Shown here: positions 1-11,646 of the stretch, piece by piece | How the letters are laid out: each line of letters begins with the position of its first letter | Numbering within the stretch: position 1 is the stretch's first letter | Source: Aricia agestis | Lineage: Eukaryota > Arthropoda > Insecta > Lepidoptera > Lycaenidae | Direction of reading: 5' to 3' | DNA: 64,000 bases | NCBI RefSeq assembly: GCF_905147365.1 | Contig: NC_056425.1 | Coordinates: 3,045,501 to 3,109,500, forward strand | The notes under the pieces: generated by a model | Told to the model about the DNA's origin: nothing | Databases searched by the model: none | What the model saw: the letters and a program-made list of their open reading frames with translations, nothing else | Made by a program: the position numbers and the translations under genes

Positions 1-774
1 ATCACATGATAATTATATATGCTTCAGCCCCTAATCACGAAATATCCAAAGGCAACATTGGCAGCCACTTCCGTGTCTAAAGAGTAATTTTTTTTTGGTA
101 TTTTACCATAGCGCCCCTAAGGCTATACACCTCAACCTTTATTGTCAGTATTTCACTTGTTTACGTTATTATGTTCAGTGTTTTCTGTCTTCTTGTACTT
201 GTGTTGTAAACTTTGTTTCTTTTATTTTGTATTATGAAGTGTTAGTTTAGTCGGTATTTCGTAATTTTTAATTAATTTTATTTATAAACATCACACACAT
301 TAATCGTGAGTCGTGACAAGTGACAGTTATCGTTATAAATTCAAGTGTCAAGTGTCAATATTACGTTAATGACAAATGACATTTGTTTTTTTTTTTTTTT
401 TACCTTGATGTAGCAATGTGTATGTCATATAACGGCTGTTTTGTTTATTTTTCTTTGTCATTGTTTGTTTGTGATGTCAAAAGACTCAGTTTCCTAGTTG
501 TTTTCCTTTCTGTAATAAGTGTTTTTTACATGTTAAGCACACGGACGTAAAAAAAATTTTTTTTTTTTTTTTTTTACGTCCGTAGTTAAGCAGTTTACAA
601 AGTGGCAAAATAACAAAAATGACTGTATTGTTTTATATATATGTAACATATTTAACGGTCAGTTGGCGGGTGGTACAAGCATGCAAAGTGCAACACTAAA
701 TTAGTTATTTTCAGTTTTAATTAAATAATTATTAATATTTATTATTATCAATATTATTAAGTACTTATAGTATT
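1..774. other. Upstream flank / probable 5' UTR of LINE
   Basis: AT-rich sequence without an open frame. It may hold the 5' untranslated region of the retrotransposon that follows, but I cannot place the element's 5' end. It contains a near-perfect hairpin around 541-586 (ACGGACGTA, an A/T run, then TACGTCCGT) and a T-run near 387-402. Confidence 0.4.
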
Positions 775-3700
775 TTGTTTTATATTTATTATTATTTATT
801 ATCTTTTCATTTTATTATTATTTATATATCCATGTCCGAAAGTGATTCATTTTATTCTGCCAATGAAACAAGTATATTATCTGATGATGAAAGTGCTAGT
901 TACACACTAGGTGAAATCTTACACCAGAATTTCAATACACAGAAAAACGGCGCTCTTAACATCTGTCACATAAATGCCCAAAGTGTACCTAGTCACTTTA
1001 GTGACATTATCGAAACATTTTCTGGGAATAATGTACATGCCATCCTGATTTCTGAGAGCTGGTTCAAACCTCACCTTTTGTCCACGTCATATGCTCTGCC
1101 TGGCTACGTCCTTATTCGAAATGACCGAATTGGCAGGCGAGGCGGAGGGGTTGCGATTTACCTACGGAGTGATCTATCTCATAAAATAATAGCCTCTTCT
1201 CCATCTGACGGTTCTTCTGCAGCAGAGTATATCTTCACTGAGGTGCTCATCAAGGGAGCCAAATTGGTTCTTGGAGTAGTCTATTGTCCCCCGTCTGTTG
1301 AATATGTTTCGGAGCTAGAACCGGTTTTGGAGACATTGAGTTCGGAATACGCACATCACGTCATTATGGGTGATTTCAACACGAACCTTTTGAACCTATC
1401 ATGTCCTCGTTCCCAAAAACTTTCCCATTTAATAGAATCGGTCAGTCTTCATCTTTTGCCACTCTCCGCTACTCATCATAACATTATCAGTGATGATACC
1501 TGGCTTGATCTGATCCTTACCTCCAATCCGTCCTTAGTTCAAACCCACGGACAATATCCTGCTCCTAGTTTTTCCCACCACGACCTAATCTATATTACCT
1601 ATATCCTTAAACCACCAAAACCATCTCCTAGAATTATTTTCAAGCGTTGTTATGGGAGGGTTAATATGGAACAACTAAGAATCGACGCGACTAAAATTGA
1701 TTGGGAACCATTGTATGATGCACCTACCATAGATGATAAGGTTTCGGTCTTCAACGGAATTTTGGAAAGACTGTACGATTCGCACGCTCCTATAAAGAAA
1801 GTCAAGCTCAAACATCCGCCAGCTCCTTGGTTGACTTCTGAAATTCGAGATGCGATGAGGCGTAGGGACTGTGCTTATAGGAGATTTAAAAGAAATCGAA
1901 GTGTTTCCAACTGGGATAGCTTCAAGAAAGCTAGGAATCGCTGCAACCAGATGATACGTAATGCTAAACGCCGCCATATTTTCGAAAACGTAGCTTCATT
2001 ATCCCCTCCTAACATTTGGAAATTCCTTGGAACTATTGGTATAGGAAAGTCGCAAGAACTTCCGGAACTACCCAGTTCCATTAGCCTTGACGACTTAAAC
2101 CTACATTTCTCTTCCACAGCTTCACTAGATGACCACACAAAACTCCAGACCATTAGTTACCTAAACGGTTTACCTCGTCCCAATTTAGACCCTTTTCAGT
2201 TTTCTCCAGTTGCTTTAGACGAGATCGATAAGTCCATTAAGTCCATAGTATCTAATGCCGTAGGTTGTGATGAGATTAGTCGTCGCATGATTACCACCAT
2301 CCAAGATGAACTTCTACCTGCCATCTCCCACATTATAAATTTCTCCCTTGTTTCCTCTGAATTCCCAAAGTTATGGCGCAAAGCATTTGTTCGCCCGCTT
2401 CCAAAAATCCCCAATCCCACTGATCCTTCACATTTTCGTCCTATCTCCATCCTTCCCTTCCTATCAAAGGTTCTCGAAGCTTGTGTCCATAAACAGCTGT
2501 CCGGGTTTGTGTTCAGAAATAATTTGCTTTCTCCACTACAATCGGGATTCAGATCTGGACATAGCACAACCTCTGCTCTGTTAAAAGTTACAGGCGATAT
2601 AAGGACCGGTTTTGAGAACTCTTTGATTACCATCCTAGTGCTAATAGATTTCTCAAACGCGTTTAATCATGTCAATCATGACATACTACTGGCAGCACTT
2701 TCTGGACTTCCGATTTCGTCTGAAGCACTTACTTGGATTTCCTCCTATCTTCGTGGTCGTCAGCAGTCGGTACGTACGCAGAGCTCATCCTCCAAGTGGC
2801 GCAACCTTGACGCTGGCGTTCCACAAGGCGGTATTTTATCTCCCCTACTTTTCTGTATTTTTATAAATTTACTCACTAAAAGACTTCATATTGCGTATCA
2901 TCTGTATGCTGATGACCTGCAGCTTTACATCCAGGTAGGACTAGATCAGCTAACAGCAGCAATCGCAGAAATAAATCAGGTTTTAAGAACAATAAAAGAC
3001 TGGTGCGATACTTTTGGACTATCTGTAAATCCCTCTAAATGCCAGGCAATGGTGTTAGGTAGTCCAAGATATTTATGTAAAGTAGATATAGGTGCACTTC
3101 CACCTGTTATCTACAATGGTTCTGTAATTACTTTTAGTACAAGCGTGAAAGATCTTGGTTTACATATTGATTCCTCTCTGACTTGGCAATCCCATATTTC
3201 CAATGTATCCAGCAAAGTCACAAATATCCTACGATCCCTTTATCGGTTCAAAAATTTCCTTCCGACTCCGATTAAGACCTTGCTGGTCCAGACCCTCATC
3301 TTCCCTATAATTGACTATGGTGACGTGTGCTGTTTTGATCTTAGTGCCGATAAGCTCAATAAACTCGACCGTTTGTTTAATAATTGCCTCCGATTCATAT
3401 TCAACCTTCGAAAATACGACCATGTTTCCTTGTATCGCTCCAAGCTACACTGGTTACCAGTACGTCAGCGCCGCTCTGTGCGGGCACTAAGTGTGTTATA
3501 TTCACTGCTGCATCATCCCAATCCTCCCGAATATCTCGCCCCTCACTTTCAATACCGTTGCAACAGACACGATTTAAACCTCCGATCCACTTCAAATCAG
3601 CTTTTAAGCTGCCCATCCCATAAGTCTAGTTCTGTCCACTCTTCTTTCAATATCCAGGCTGTTCTTCTCTGGAATGCTCTTCCTCCGGAAATCAGGATGT

Positions 3701-4140
3701 CAAAAACCAGAGATACCTTCAAGCGCAGGGTGCGTGACTTTTACTTGAAACAGTTGGCGGACTCTTAGTTTTCGTATCATTATGTGGTTATATTTATATA
3801 TTGTATATATATTATAATTATTAATAATAAGTATATTGTATATATAATATATTACATTATATTTATAGTTAAGTATATATAATATTATGTATAATTTATT
3901 TACGGTATGTATTTTATTTAAAGTATAGTATAATATGCAATAATTATGTATTTGATAAGTTAAGTAAGTATAAGTTTTTCTTTCTTTTTCCTTTTTTTTT
4001 TTTTGTAACTTGACTGGCACCTACACAATTTTATTCCTGTATCGCCCAAAGGTTGACTGGTAGATAATGCCATTAGGCATTAAGTCCACCTTTGTACTTT
4101 TTTATGTGCATAAAGTTTTAAAAAAAAAAAAAAAAAAAAA
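775..4140 (+). mobile_element. LINE of the CR1/Jockey-like group, with 3' UTR and A-tail
   Basis: The ORF is followed by about 350 bases of AT-rich 3' UTR. Its end (from about 4010, 'CTTGACTGGCACC' through 'TTTATGTGCATAAAGTTT') runs straight into a 22-base A-tract at 4119-4140, which marks the 3' end. The 5' end is not delimited and may lie before 775; I found no target-site duplication. Confidence 0.8.
832..3768 (+). CDS. Non-LTR retrotransposon endonuclease-reverse transcriptase (intact ORF)
   Basis: Single long frame encoding the polyprotein that nicks target DNA and copies the element's RNA. I prefer the ATG at 832 (MSESDSF) over 775, because the 19 residues between are an AT-rich hydrophobic leader with no family likeness; the protein is then 978 aa. 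The N-terminal third is an exonuclease/endonuclease/phosphatase domain with HINAQS, SESW, GDFN and a final SHHD. The middle is a reverse transcriptase with FRPISILP, LIDFSNAF, GVPQGGILSP and the catalytic YADD. The C-terminus has LHWLPVRQR and WNALPPEIR, typical of the CR1/L2/Jockey-like group (family assignment inferred). There is no stop or frameshift, so this copy is young or recently active. No separate ORF1 is seen. Confidence 0.93.
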   Translation: MSESDSFYSANETSILSDDESASYTLGEILHQNFNTQKNGALNICHINAQSVPSHFSDIIETFSGNNVHAILISESWFKPHLLSTSYALPGYVLIRNDRIGRRGGGVAIYLRSDLSHKIIASSPSDGSSAAEYIFTEVLIKGAKLVLGVVYCPPSVEYVSELEPVLETLSSEYAHHVIMGDFNTNLLNLSCPRSQKLSHLIESVSLHLLPLSATHHNIISDDTWLDLILTSNPSLVQTHGQYPAPSFSHHDLIYITYILKPPKPSPRIIFKRCYGRVNMEQLRIDATKIDWEPLYDAPTIDDKVSVFNGILERLYDSHAPIKKVKLKHPPAPWLTSEIRDAMRRRDCAYRRFKRNRSVSNWDSFKKARNRCNQMIRNAKRRHIFENVASLSPPNIWKFLGTIGIGKSQELPELPSSISLDDLNLHFSSTASLDDHTKLQTISYLNGLPRPNLDPFQFSPVALDEIDKSIKSIVSNAVGCDEISRRMITTIQDELLPAISHIINFSLVSSEFPKLWRKAFVRPLPKIPNPTDPSHFRPISILPFLSKVLEACVHKQLSGFVFRNNLLSPLQSGFRSGHSTTSALLKVTGDIRTGFENSLITILVLIDFSNAFNHVNHDILLAALSGLPISSEALTWISSYLRGRQQSVRTQSSSSKWRNLDAGVPQGGILSPLLFCIFINLLTKRLHIAYHLYADDLQLYIQVGLDQLTAAIAEINQVLRTIKDWCDTFGLSVNPSKCQAMVLGSPRYLCKVDIGALPPVIYNGSVITFSTSVKDLGLHIDSSLTWQSHISNVSSKVTNILRSLYRFKNFLPTPIKTLLVQTLIFPIIDYGDVCCFDLSADKLNKLDRLFNNCLRFIFNLRKYDHVSLYRSKLHWLPVRQRRSVRALSVLYSLLHHPNPPEYLAPHFQYRCNRHDLNLRSTSNQLLSCPSHKSSSVHSSFNIQAVLLWNALPPEIRMSKTRDTFKRRVRDFYLKQLADS

Positions 4141-4454
4141 ATTATACGGTCCATTTGATTGTACACAGGAAGAGCTTGTCTAATTTGAAATGACGCGCCT
4201 CACGAGTCACGACTTCACATAGTTGATAATATACAAAATGAAAAATTTTGCACTGGGCGCGTCATTTTATAAGTTAAACTAGCCCTAATTTTACTGGCAT
4301 GTAATTTAGTTGAATTTAATCCTTTAAAAATACGATAAACCCCGTCTTTAAGATGTTTGCTAAAAGCTAAAATAATAACAAAAATTAGTGCAACATTATA
4401 GCTAGAAATAGTATTTTGCTATTAAAATTTATAACACGCAAAAATTATAATACT

Positions 4455-4608
4455 TTGTACTGTCGGAGAAGTTGATTCCTAGGCAGATGGGGGACCTACG
4501 TAGTTTGGTCAATTAACATTGAACACAATTAACATTGAATTGACATGACCCGACCAAATGACGTTGGTCTGTCAACTGCCTAGGAATCAATTTCCTCGAT
4601 GGTACATA
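4455..4608. mobile_element. MITE with 'GTTGATTCCTAGGCAG' inverted ends
   Basis: Inverted arms: GAGAAGTTGATTCCTAGGCAG near 4465 against CTGCCTAGGAATCAATTTCCTC near 4577, with 'GACCTACGTAGTTTGGTC' and 'GACCAAATGACGTTGGTC' further in. Related copies lie at about 18572-18690, 33283-33393, 37230-37330, 42580-43078 (split by another element) and 63210-63475. Non-autonomous; superfamily undetermined. Confidence 0.7.
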
Positions 4609-5148
4609 TGCATTCATAGACCTGCATAGTCTTTGAACAAGCCTACATTACTGATCATAAGCAGGATCTTAAATAAACTAGGTCACTACATATTGTTATT
4701 TGTTACATACAATTTATATTTAATTTCTTTAAATCGGAAACGTACTTTGACTCTTCAGGTATTATGATCCATCGGTAGTTGTATTACATCAGGCTATGTG
4801 ATTGTTGGTTAGCCTCCTGTTTCTTTAAGAAATACAATTTCAAGGCAATGAATCATACAAAAATGATGCCATCCAACAGCCTTATAAAGTTTTATGTCAT
4901 AAACATTTCTTTGGAGTTCTGTGAGGACGTATTTGGTCAGGTGGACGAAAATGGGGCGCGTAGGCTCGATGGCTGAGAATTAAAGCCATCATAGTACATA
5001 TTATAAGGCCAAATATAATATAATAGTTATATTTAGATGTGAACTCAAATTATAATGCTTTCAAAAACAGCTCTATTCGTATTTCAACTTGACTGAAATT
5101 AATATATCCTGTCATCAATTCTCTATCATGAATACCCAATGGTAAAGT

Positions 5149-5395
5149 TTTTTTTTATGAAATATGGGGGCAAGCGAGCAAATGGGTCACCTCATGGAAA
5201 GCAACTTCCGTCGCCCATGGACACCCGCAGGGAATAGGGTAATAGGGGAGGGTAGGGAAGGGAATAGGGCCTCCGGTAAACTCACTCACTCGGCGAAACA
5301 CAGCGCAAGCGCTGTTTCACGCCGGTTTTCTGTGAGAACGTGGTATTTCTCCGGTCGAGCCGGCCCATTCGTGCCGAAGCATGGCTCTCCCACGT
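5149..5395 (-). mobile_element. Poly-A SINE-like element, copy 1
   Basis: Read on the minus strand it starts ACGTGGGAGAGCCATGCTTC, passes CGGCGTGAAACAGCGCTTGC and GGAAGTTGCTTTCCAT, and ends TTTCATAAAAAA. This copy lacks the GGCCGGCAACGCACCTGCAG block present in others. The A-rich 3' end suggests retroposition, but no clear pol III promoter is visible. Confidence 0.75.
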
Positions 5396-5640
5396 TACTA
5401 TACTAATATTATAAATGTGAAAGTGTGTTTGTCTATCCGTCTGTCTATCTGTCTGTTACCTCTTTACGCTTAAGCCGCTGAACCGATATTACTGAAATTT
5501 GGCATGGAAATACTTTGAGTTCCGGGAAAGGACCTATCCTAGTTTTATCCCGGAAAAATGTACGGTTTCCGCGTGATAAATAAATTATGGCCCAACAGAG
5601 CTGTGGGCTAGATGACTTAGTTTCCACTAAGGCAACAGTT
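5396..5640 (-). repeat. RTE-like retroelement 3' tail repeat
   Basis: Minus-strand copy directly abutting the preceding element. Read in the minus direction it has the 'CCGGGATAAAA' and 'GGTTCAGCGG' type blocks, a (CAGA)n stretch and the terminal TTTATAATATTAGTAT. Assignment to RTE 3' ends is from general knowledge of lepidopteran repeats. Confidence 0.65.
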
Positions 5641-6490
5641 TTAAAATGGCTTCGGCATATCCTTTTTTGAAATTCGACTGATAACCCAAAATGGCTGTTC
5701 TTATAAAAACATACTCAATATTTATTTCCTTTATTCTCGAATGGCCCAAAATAATCGACAGACAGCTCAAGAAGCTTGTTGAATTATACATTAGCTGTAG
5801 CTTGTATTGCTAGGCTGTATGTCCTTGTTCCTTGCCCGGTGAAAACCGGAGCTGACAGTCGAAAGCAGGACTATCGGTTGACAGCTGTCAAACGGCTGTC
5901 AGCGAAAGGTTTGGCGCGAAAATCCCGCTTTCAACGTAGAAAACGGTTCGATTGCTATATTTGAATTTCGAATGGTAGAGTAGAACAGCTCTATCTGATA
6001 TTAATTATCCATTGAAATAGTTAACCTTTATAATGTAGAATAAAAAAAGCTATGCGTTTCTCAAGCTGTATTGTACTAAATTATAACTTTTTGGAAAACG
6101 ATCTAGAACATCAAGGGCGAAACCAATGAAAGAATAACAGAAAGACAAACTTTCGCTATAATAATATTGGCGCGGATCTTCGACCACTGTTATGCGCTAA
6201 AGAGTAAAGACTAACAAAATAATAATTCTAGACTACGAGTATAATCAACTTCTTAAAAAAATTCATATAAATTGGTACAATAAAACGTCTATCAGTGGTT
6301 GAGCCGGTATTGTAAGTTGTATACAGATTTCCATAATAAACACGATTGTTAATACCATTCAAATTAATTTTAACTAATATTCTGGCTGGGGATTCTTGCA
6401 AATTAGTCATAAATAAATCTTAACATAAAATGAACTTTTTTATGAAATTAAATGCCAAAAATTACGTAAAATAAATAGTATTTTATTTTA
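5641..6490. other. No gene seen
   Basis: AT-rich intergenic sequence. A block near 5830-5900 contains a short self-complementary stretch (GGCTGTCA/TGACAGCC-like), probably a degraded DNA element. No coding signal. Confidence 0.5.
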
Positions 6491-6960
6491 GACTAGATGA
6501 CGCCCGCAACTCCGTTGCACCAAAACCATAATGACGTAAAAGGGTCATATAATCAGCTGTTATGATTCACAACTATTTTACCTCTGCCAGGGCCATAACA
6601 GCAACAGAATAAGGGATACTTTGCAGTATCCGCGATAGCTGGTAATGTAATTGTAATGGGAGTCAACACGAAAAATCAGTTGGCGCATTCGCAACTGTTT
6701 TACCTCTGACAAGGTCTTTATGTCATCTGCATAAGGGTTACATTAGAACTGGTAATGTAATTTATTAAAAAAAACTAATTTATTGCGCGGGTACCGTACC
6801 CTTTTCCAGGATAAAAAGTATCCTATATCCGTTCCCGGGACTCTAGGTATCTTCCAAGTTACCTTCATGCCAAATTTCAGCAAAATTTTTTCAGCAGTTT
6901 GGGCGTGAAGAGGTAACAGACAGACAGACGGACAGACAGACAGATAGACAGACAACAGCA
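6491..6960 (+). repeat. RTE-like retroelement 3' tail repeat
   Basis: Starts ACTAGATGACGCCCGCAACT, includes GCGCGGGTACCGTACCC and TTCCAGGATAAAAAGTATCC, and ends in an imperfect (CAGA)n tract near 6917-6953. The middle (about 6540-6760) carries a second duplicated half, so the copy looks composite. Confidence 0.65.
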
Positions 6961-7271
6961 CAATATATTTTGGATACGACTTATGCTTTAGGCATTAATT
7001 AAATAAGAACTTTTCTAAATAACCACAACGGGATTACAATTGAAATCGAGGACCAAAATTTGTTTGCTAGGCACAAGTACTATTTCAGCAGGCTCTGCAG
7101 CGTACCTCAAAGATTATAAGATAGTAAATTATAAAACACTTATATCATTTACAACAACAAGATACACTCAATTTAAAATTACGTTAGAAAGTATATTAAA
7201 CATTCATTATGAGATCACATCGATACAAAATTTTATGCAAATGCGACAAGAGATTGTACTCATTAATATTT

Positions 7272-7273
<2 letters not shown>

Positions 7274-7304
<31 letters not shown>
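7274..7304. repeat. (TG)n microsatellite
   Basis: About 15 uninterrupted TG dinucleotides. Confidence 0.97.
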
Positions 7305-7307
<3 letters not shown>

Positions 7308-7544
7308 ATATAATCCGGATCAGTGAATGAAGAGGTGGGCTGCGGCCTTGCGCCCACTTGTCGGCCGGCGCTGGTAAAAGTGAAATTACGATGTAAACTG
7401 TACTGATACTATATTTTGAGAGTGCAATACGTAATAGTGATATTTTATAAGGAATTTCACTTGATATTAATTAACAGATTACCTATGAGCGCGACTATAT
7501 TTTGCTATGCCCACGAGCCATCATGATATTAGTCAACAAAACTT

Positions 7545-7680
7545 TATTTTCATAGCAAAAATTTTACTACAGTGGGTTCAGTGGTTTTGGCTTGTAGAGG
7601 TAACAGCCATACCGTTAAACAGATAGACAGATGGACTTTTAGATTAAGAATATAATCAGTAATGTATTACGTGCTTTCGG
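7545..7680 (+). repeat. Degenerate RTE-like tail fragment
   Basis: Recognisable only from the GTGGGTTCAGTGGTTTTGGC block followed by AGAGGTAACAG and AGACAGATGG. Diverged. Confidence 0.4.
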
Positions 7681-8600
7681 ACATCACTATTGTATTTTGT
7701 TCTGAGGTCTCCAACTTCTTTAAGAGCCTTATACAGTGAGTTCAAATAGTTGTCTCTACGATCTAGGTATCAATTATCAAAATGCTTCAACTCCCAAGCG
7801 GTCGAATTTGACCGCCAAAACAATCGATTTCCAGGAATTCACGATCGAGGGATTAGAGGTAATATTAATCTAGATTTTACTATTTGAAGTGTTTTGAGTA
7901 GAAATGAGAATCAGATTTCATGAAGATGCATGTAAGAAAAAACATTAGTGTTGACTCATGATGTGTACTTAGTCTATTAAAATTCACCACAAGGTAGGTC
8001 AGTTTATAAACGATGTTATGCAAATACGCGACAATGACACAGGAACTCGCAATATCGAAGACCTCACACAATACTGAACATGCATAATTCAATATGACAA
8101 CAACAACAGTTGCAACAGTCCCTTAACAACATAATAACGTTACCACATTGTTCGTTGCGTTGTGGTTTCTCAACTATTTGATAATATTCTGAATGTAGAA
8201 CGCCATGGATTGGGATTATCTTGATACCAGCTGAGCTAGTTAGTCACATGGGAACTGTACGTTTTGCATGACAACAATAATTACCCCGTGCACTAATGTT
8301 GCATTTAAATAGTAGCCGCGAAGTATCCTCGTTAGTTTCTTCAATGAACAAATAGTGAACAAATTGGTCGTGCACGTAAACCGGTCCACAGTGCGCCCAC
8401 GCTAAACGACCACCGTGTCTTCGGCCCACCGAACTGTTATAACATGTCATATACAGTAGTGTAGATATACGTTCCCGTCTTCTTGAAATCGAACTCATTC
8501 AATACATAGGTACAAGTTTTAGGTAAAAAAAAAAAATTTATATGAATTTATCAATGATAACCAGTAACAAAATATTTAAATAGAAATTTGTTGAAAAATG
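7681..8600. other. No gene seen
   Basis: Intergenic. Around 7780-7860 there is a short block (CCCAAGCGGTCGAATTTGACCGCC, then AACAATCGATTTCCAGGAAT) resembling the one at 52.62 kb. Frames here are short and have no recognisable domain. Confidence 0.45.
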
Positions 8601-8609
8601 TACCGTCGA

Positions 8610-8860
8610 ATTAGCCATTGTGGAGGCCCTAGTCGTTCCGATAATTGGCGACTTATCCCTCGCCACATTCACCGATGCCGTAGAGGTACCAGCAGCCTCA
8701 CGGGCCGCCCCCTTGCGATCCGCCGTTAATGGCGGACCGCAGGTGGTTTTAGTAAGAGTCTCACATACTCCCGGGGTGATTCAGCTAACTGAGGCACATC
8801 CCCAACCCGAGGCACCCATGATGGGTTTCCCCTGCGCATCAAAAAAAAAATACTGTGAAA
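8610..8860 (+). mobile_element. GC-rich retroelement 3' fragment with A-tail
   Basis: A sharply GC-richer block ending in ten A at about 8841-8850. It contains a local inverted repeat (GATCCGCCGTTAATGGCGGA). The isolated GC island with a 3' A-run suggests a 5'-truncated retroposed sequence; the parent element is not identified. Confidence 0.5.
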
Positions 8861-9687
8861 CTTGCTTGTTTTCTGGATGAATAATTGCTATTCATGTCAA
8901 CTGCAATTATTGACCTTAAAATACTGTCACCGTAGTACTGTATTTTCCTGATCTTAAAAGCTTAAAAAAATAATATGCAAGTGGTCTGGCATATTTTATT
9001 TATACTGTGTAATAACCATTATAGCTTATTCGGGTTAAGAAAACCGAGGAAATACGAGAAAATATTGGTTTAACATTTTACTCCACATTTTTGTCAATAT
9101 GTCCTAGAGGCAAATGAAAAGCTGATGATGTAATGTAATTGCTGAAAGGTATAAAAAATGCTTTGAGTGCATTGAAAGTGAGAGTTTGTTAAGAAATGAC
9201 AAAGAATACTTTTTGTCACTGAAAAAGGCACGGTTCCCGAGTGCTCACCGAATTTGGGCGCAACGGCCCAGCATAGGAGGCTATAATGTTTTGTTCATTT
9301 TGTTAAATCGTTCTTTATTCTTCTTCATTTTGATTGGTTTGCATTTATTTAACATGGTTTTCATTTACGAATGTGAGTTTGACCGTGGGACCTTTTGTTG
9401 GTGAGTTACGTTTATATTTGGGAATGGGTACGGACAAGATAACACACATTGATAATGATGTAAAGTGATGGTCATGCTTTTTAGTTCCCTTAATTATAAA
9501 GTAGTGAAAAAACTCACTTTAGATGGAGAACGAGAAAAGAGTTGGGGACATAATTCTCATATTGTCGCTTTAGCTTCAATCTTAGGTTGTGAGTCACAAT
9601 TGAAAATATCAATTGACTTCTACGTTTCTATGAAAAATGCCTCAACATTATGAATTTGCCCATACAATGATTTAGAAGTAAGTTACT

Positions 9688-9772
9688 CTTTCAGCGCTGC
9701 TACTTTAACAGTCATCTATAAAAGGGACAAATACACACCCTGAAGTATTTCTCTTAGTTTTTTTACATCCTG
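9688..9772 (-). mobile_element. Mariner-type foldback MITE, half copy
   Basis: One arm only: TTTCAGCGCTGCTACTTTAA, then ACACACCCTGAAGTATTT. It matches the right arm of the full copies at 13.54 and 32.51 kb with several changes. Confidence 0.6.
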
Positions 9773-9807
9773 TTTTATAATATTATACAAGTTTAATATA
9801 ATAATAC

Positions 9808-9955
9808 TAGCTGTCCCGGTGCACTTTGTGTCACTTTAAAACCATCCCTGGTCTTCTACGAATATTTTAAGACTAAAATTAGCCCTATCCGTTCAACCGT
9901 TTTCGAGTTTTAGCGCGACTAACACATTTGAAAATCCATTTTTATATATATAGTT
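9808..9955 (+). repeat. 'ACTAGCTGTCCCGG' retroelement tail fragment
   Basis: Starts ACTAGCTGTCCCGGTGCAC and ends in a TATATATATAG tract after 'CCGTTTTCGAGTTTTAGCGCG'. This looks like a second lepidopteran retroelement tail type. Confidence 0.5.
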
Positions 9956-10666
9956 AATATATTTAAATTTCAGTTGTCAGCTAGTGTACCTCTAGTAAAC
10001 GGCAAAGGCGCCATATTAATTAATATAATATTAAAGAGTACGTGCTTAAATAGATTTCTGATAATGATAATTTAATATAAAATATATGATTACTTAATAT
10101 AATTAAGCATTCTAGAAATGTTAATTTAGTTCTTTCACCAATTGCTGTAAATAATAATTATGATGTACTTACCTTTGTAGATTGATATAGTATTCCAGAG
10201 TGGAAGACGCTGGGAGCTGTGTCACAGTTTCAACTAGTACAGCTCCCAACGCTGAAATCACTGATCTCGTATTAAAATTAAATATGCCTTATTTATAAGC
10301 TTTTCAATGTACATGATTTTAAATAAATAAATAATAATTATTATTATTACAATGTAAACTTTACTGCGTGGCTCGGCGAATTTTTTTATTTCAAATATTA
10401 ATTCCTCTATGAACGACGTTGCTTCCGTATACTGTACACAGCTTCGCAATGGTGTCTATCATAGATATCAATTAAAGCCCAACCTAGGCTATTAAAGATC
10501 TTACATTACCTTCACGTTTTAACATTGTACTAACATAGTACGTCAAGAGCCTACCTCCATGGCTCACAATATGCCGTGGGAATAGCGGTCGGTGTACCGT
10601 TGTTGTTGTTCATACGAGGCAAAAACCGTCTTACGTAAACCATTGAATCATCACTCGTGTCGTTAG

Positions 10667-10826
10667 CTCTTACATCGATCAATGGCTTTTGCTGTATTGG
10701 CTATTACTTAACTGGGATATTCTTTTTTTTATTTCAAATGCAGCAAAGATCAATCAAAGATTTTATGTACTCTTACATCGATCAATGACTTTTGCTGTAT
10801 GGGTATCTTAACTTGGATTTTCTTTT
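10667..10826 (+). repeat. Local direct duplication
   Basis: The block CTCTTACATCGATCAATGGC, TTTTGCTGTAT, then AACTGGGATATTCTTTT occurs twice, at about 10667-10728 and 10770-10825, with small differences. Confidence 0.75.
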
Positions 10827-10844
10827 TTCCCTTTATTTTATGTA

Positions 10845-11284
10845 CTAGCTGTTGCCCGCGACTTCGTTCGCGTGAACTTCAGTTTATAGCGCGCGATGTC
10901 AACAAAATTGGTGTCAAAACTCAAAAGCTTTTATATAAAAACCCTGGTACCCCTTAAATCAAAACAGTTGTGCAGTGTGCACAGTGCACATAAGTATTTC
11001 ATTTTTTTAAAGTAAACTTTATATTTTATGCCAAATTTTGAAATGTAAGATGATACCACCTCTTATAGAAAGACGTTTGAGCAAGCGTCAGCGCAATGTA
11101 GGAGACACACGGCGCCATCTATTATGAATTTTTGGAACTAACAAAGTAGCCTATGTCCTTTCTCAGGCTTTAGACTATCTGTATACAAAATTTCATTACA
11201 ATCGGTTCGGTAGTTTTGGCGTCAAGGCGAGACAGACAGACAGACAGACAGAGATACTTTCGCATTTATAATATTAGTATAGAT
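10845..11284 (+). repeat. 'ACTAGCTGTTGCCCGCGACT' RTE-like tail repeat
   Basis: Starts ACTAGCTGTTGCCCGCGACT and TCGTTCGCGTGAAC, and ends with a (CAGA)n tract followed by TTTCGCATTTATAATATTAG. This consensus is widespread in Lepidoptera (established knowledge). Confidence 0.7.
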
Positions 11285-11530
11285 TTCTCACAACTGTACA
11301 AAAATATACATGATTAGGTAGTCTGTAGTTTGCAATCGAAAACAGGAATGATGCAATATCCATCTGAGACAGAAATAAATGGAAAAAACTTTGTACTGAC
11401 ATACCCACTTATAGTAACACAGTATATTAAAGTATACAGTAGTGTAAGTTATGTTCTTGAAATAAAATTCGCGCAACACAGAAACAAGTTTTACGACATG
11501 ACGAGAAAGTACATCACTGTAATAAATTAA

Positions 11531-11646
11531 GGGAGATCGCAGACGGCACACTTTTTGTGTGATCGAGTCTGCGGCGCACATACAGTCTGCATGGCCGCGC
11601 CCGCGCCGCGCCCGCGCCATGCAGACTGATGTGTGCGATCTCCCTA
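11531..11646. mobile_element. Palindromic MITE 'GGGAGATCGCA'
   Basis: GGGAGATCGCAGACGGCACA at the left end, TGTGTGCGATCTCCC at the right, with an inner GC-rich pair (CAGTCTGCATGGCCGCGC against GCGCCATGCAGACTG). A shorter relative with GGGAGATTGCAGACAGCACA lies at 52.28 kb. Confidence 0.75.

Noticed and set aside
5164..5406. Apparent small protein GASEQMGHLMESNF...
   Set aside because: It is the translation of the SINE-like element; the same peptide types recur at each copy.
9186..9404. Frame ending CEFDRGTFCW before a GTGAGT, reminiscent of the start of a MAM domain
   Set aside because: No upstream acceptor with coding likeness and no second exon with the rest of a MAM domain nearby; the likeness is ten residues.
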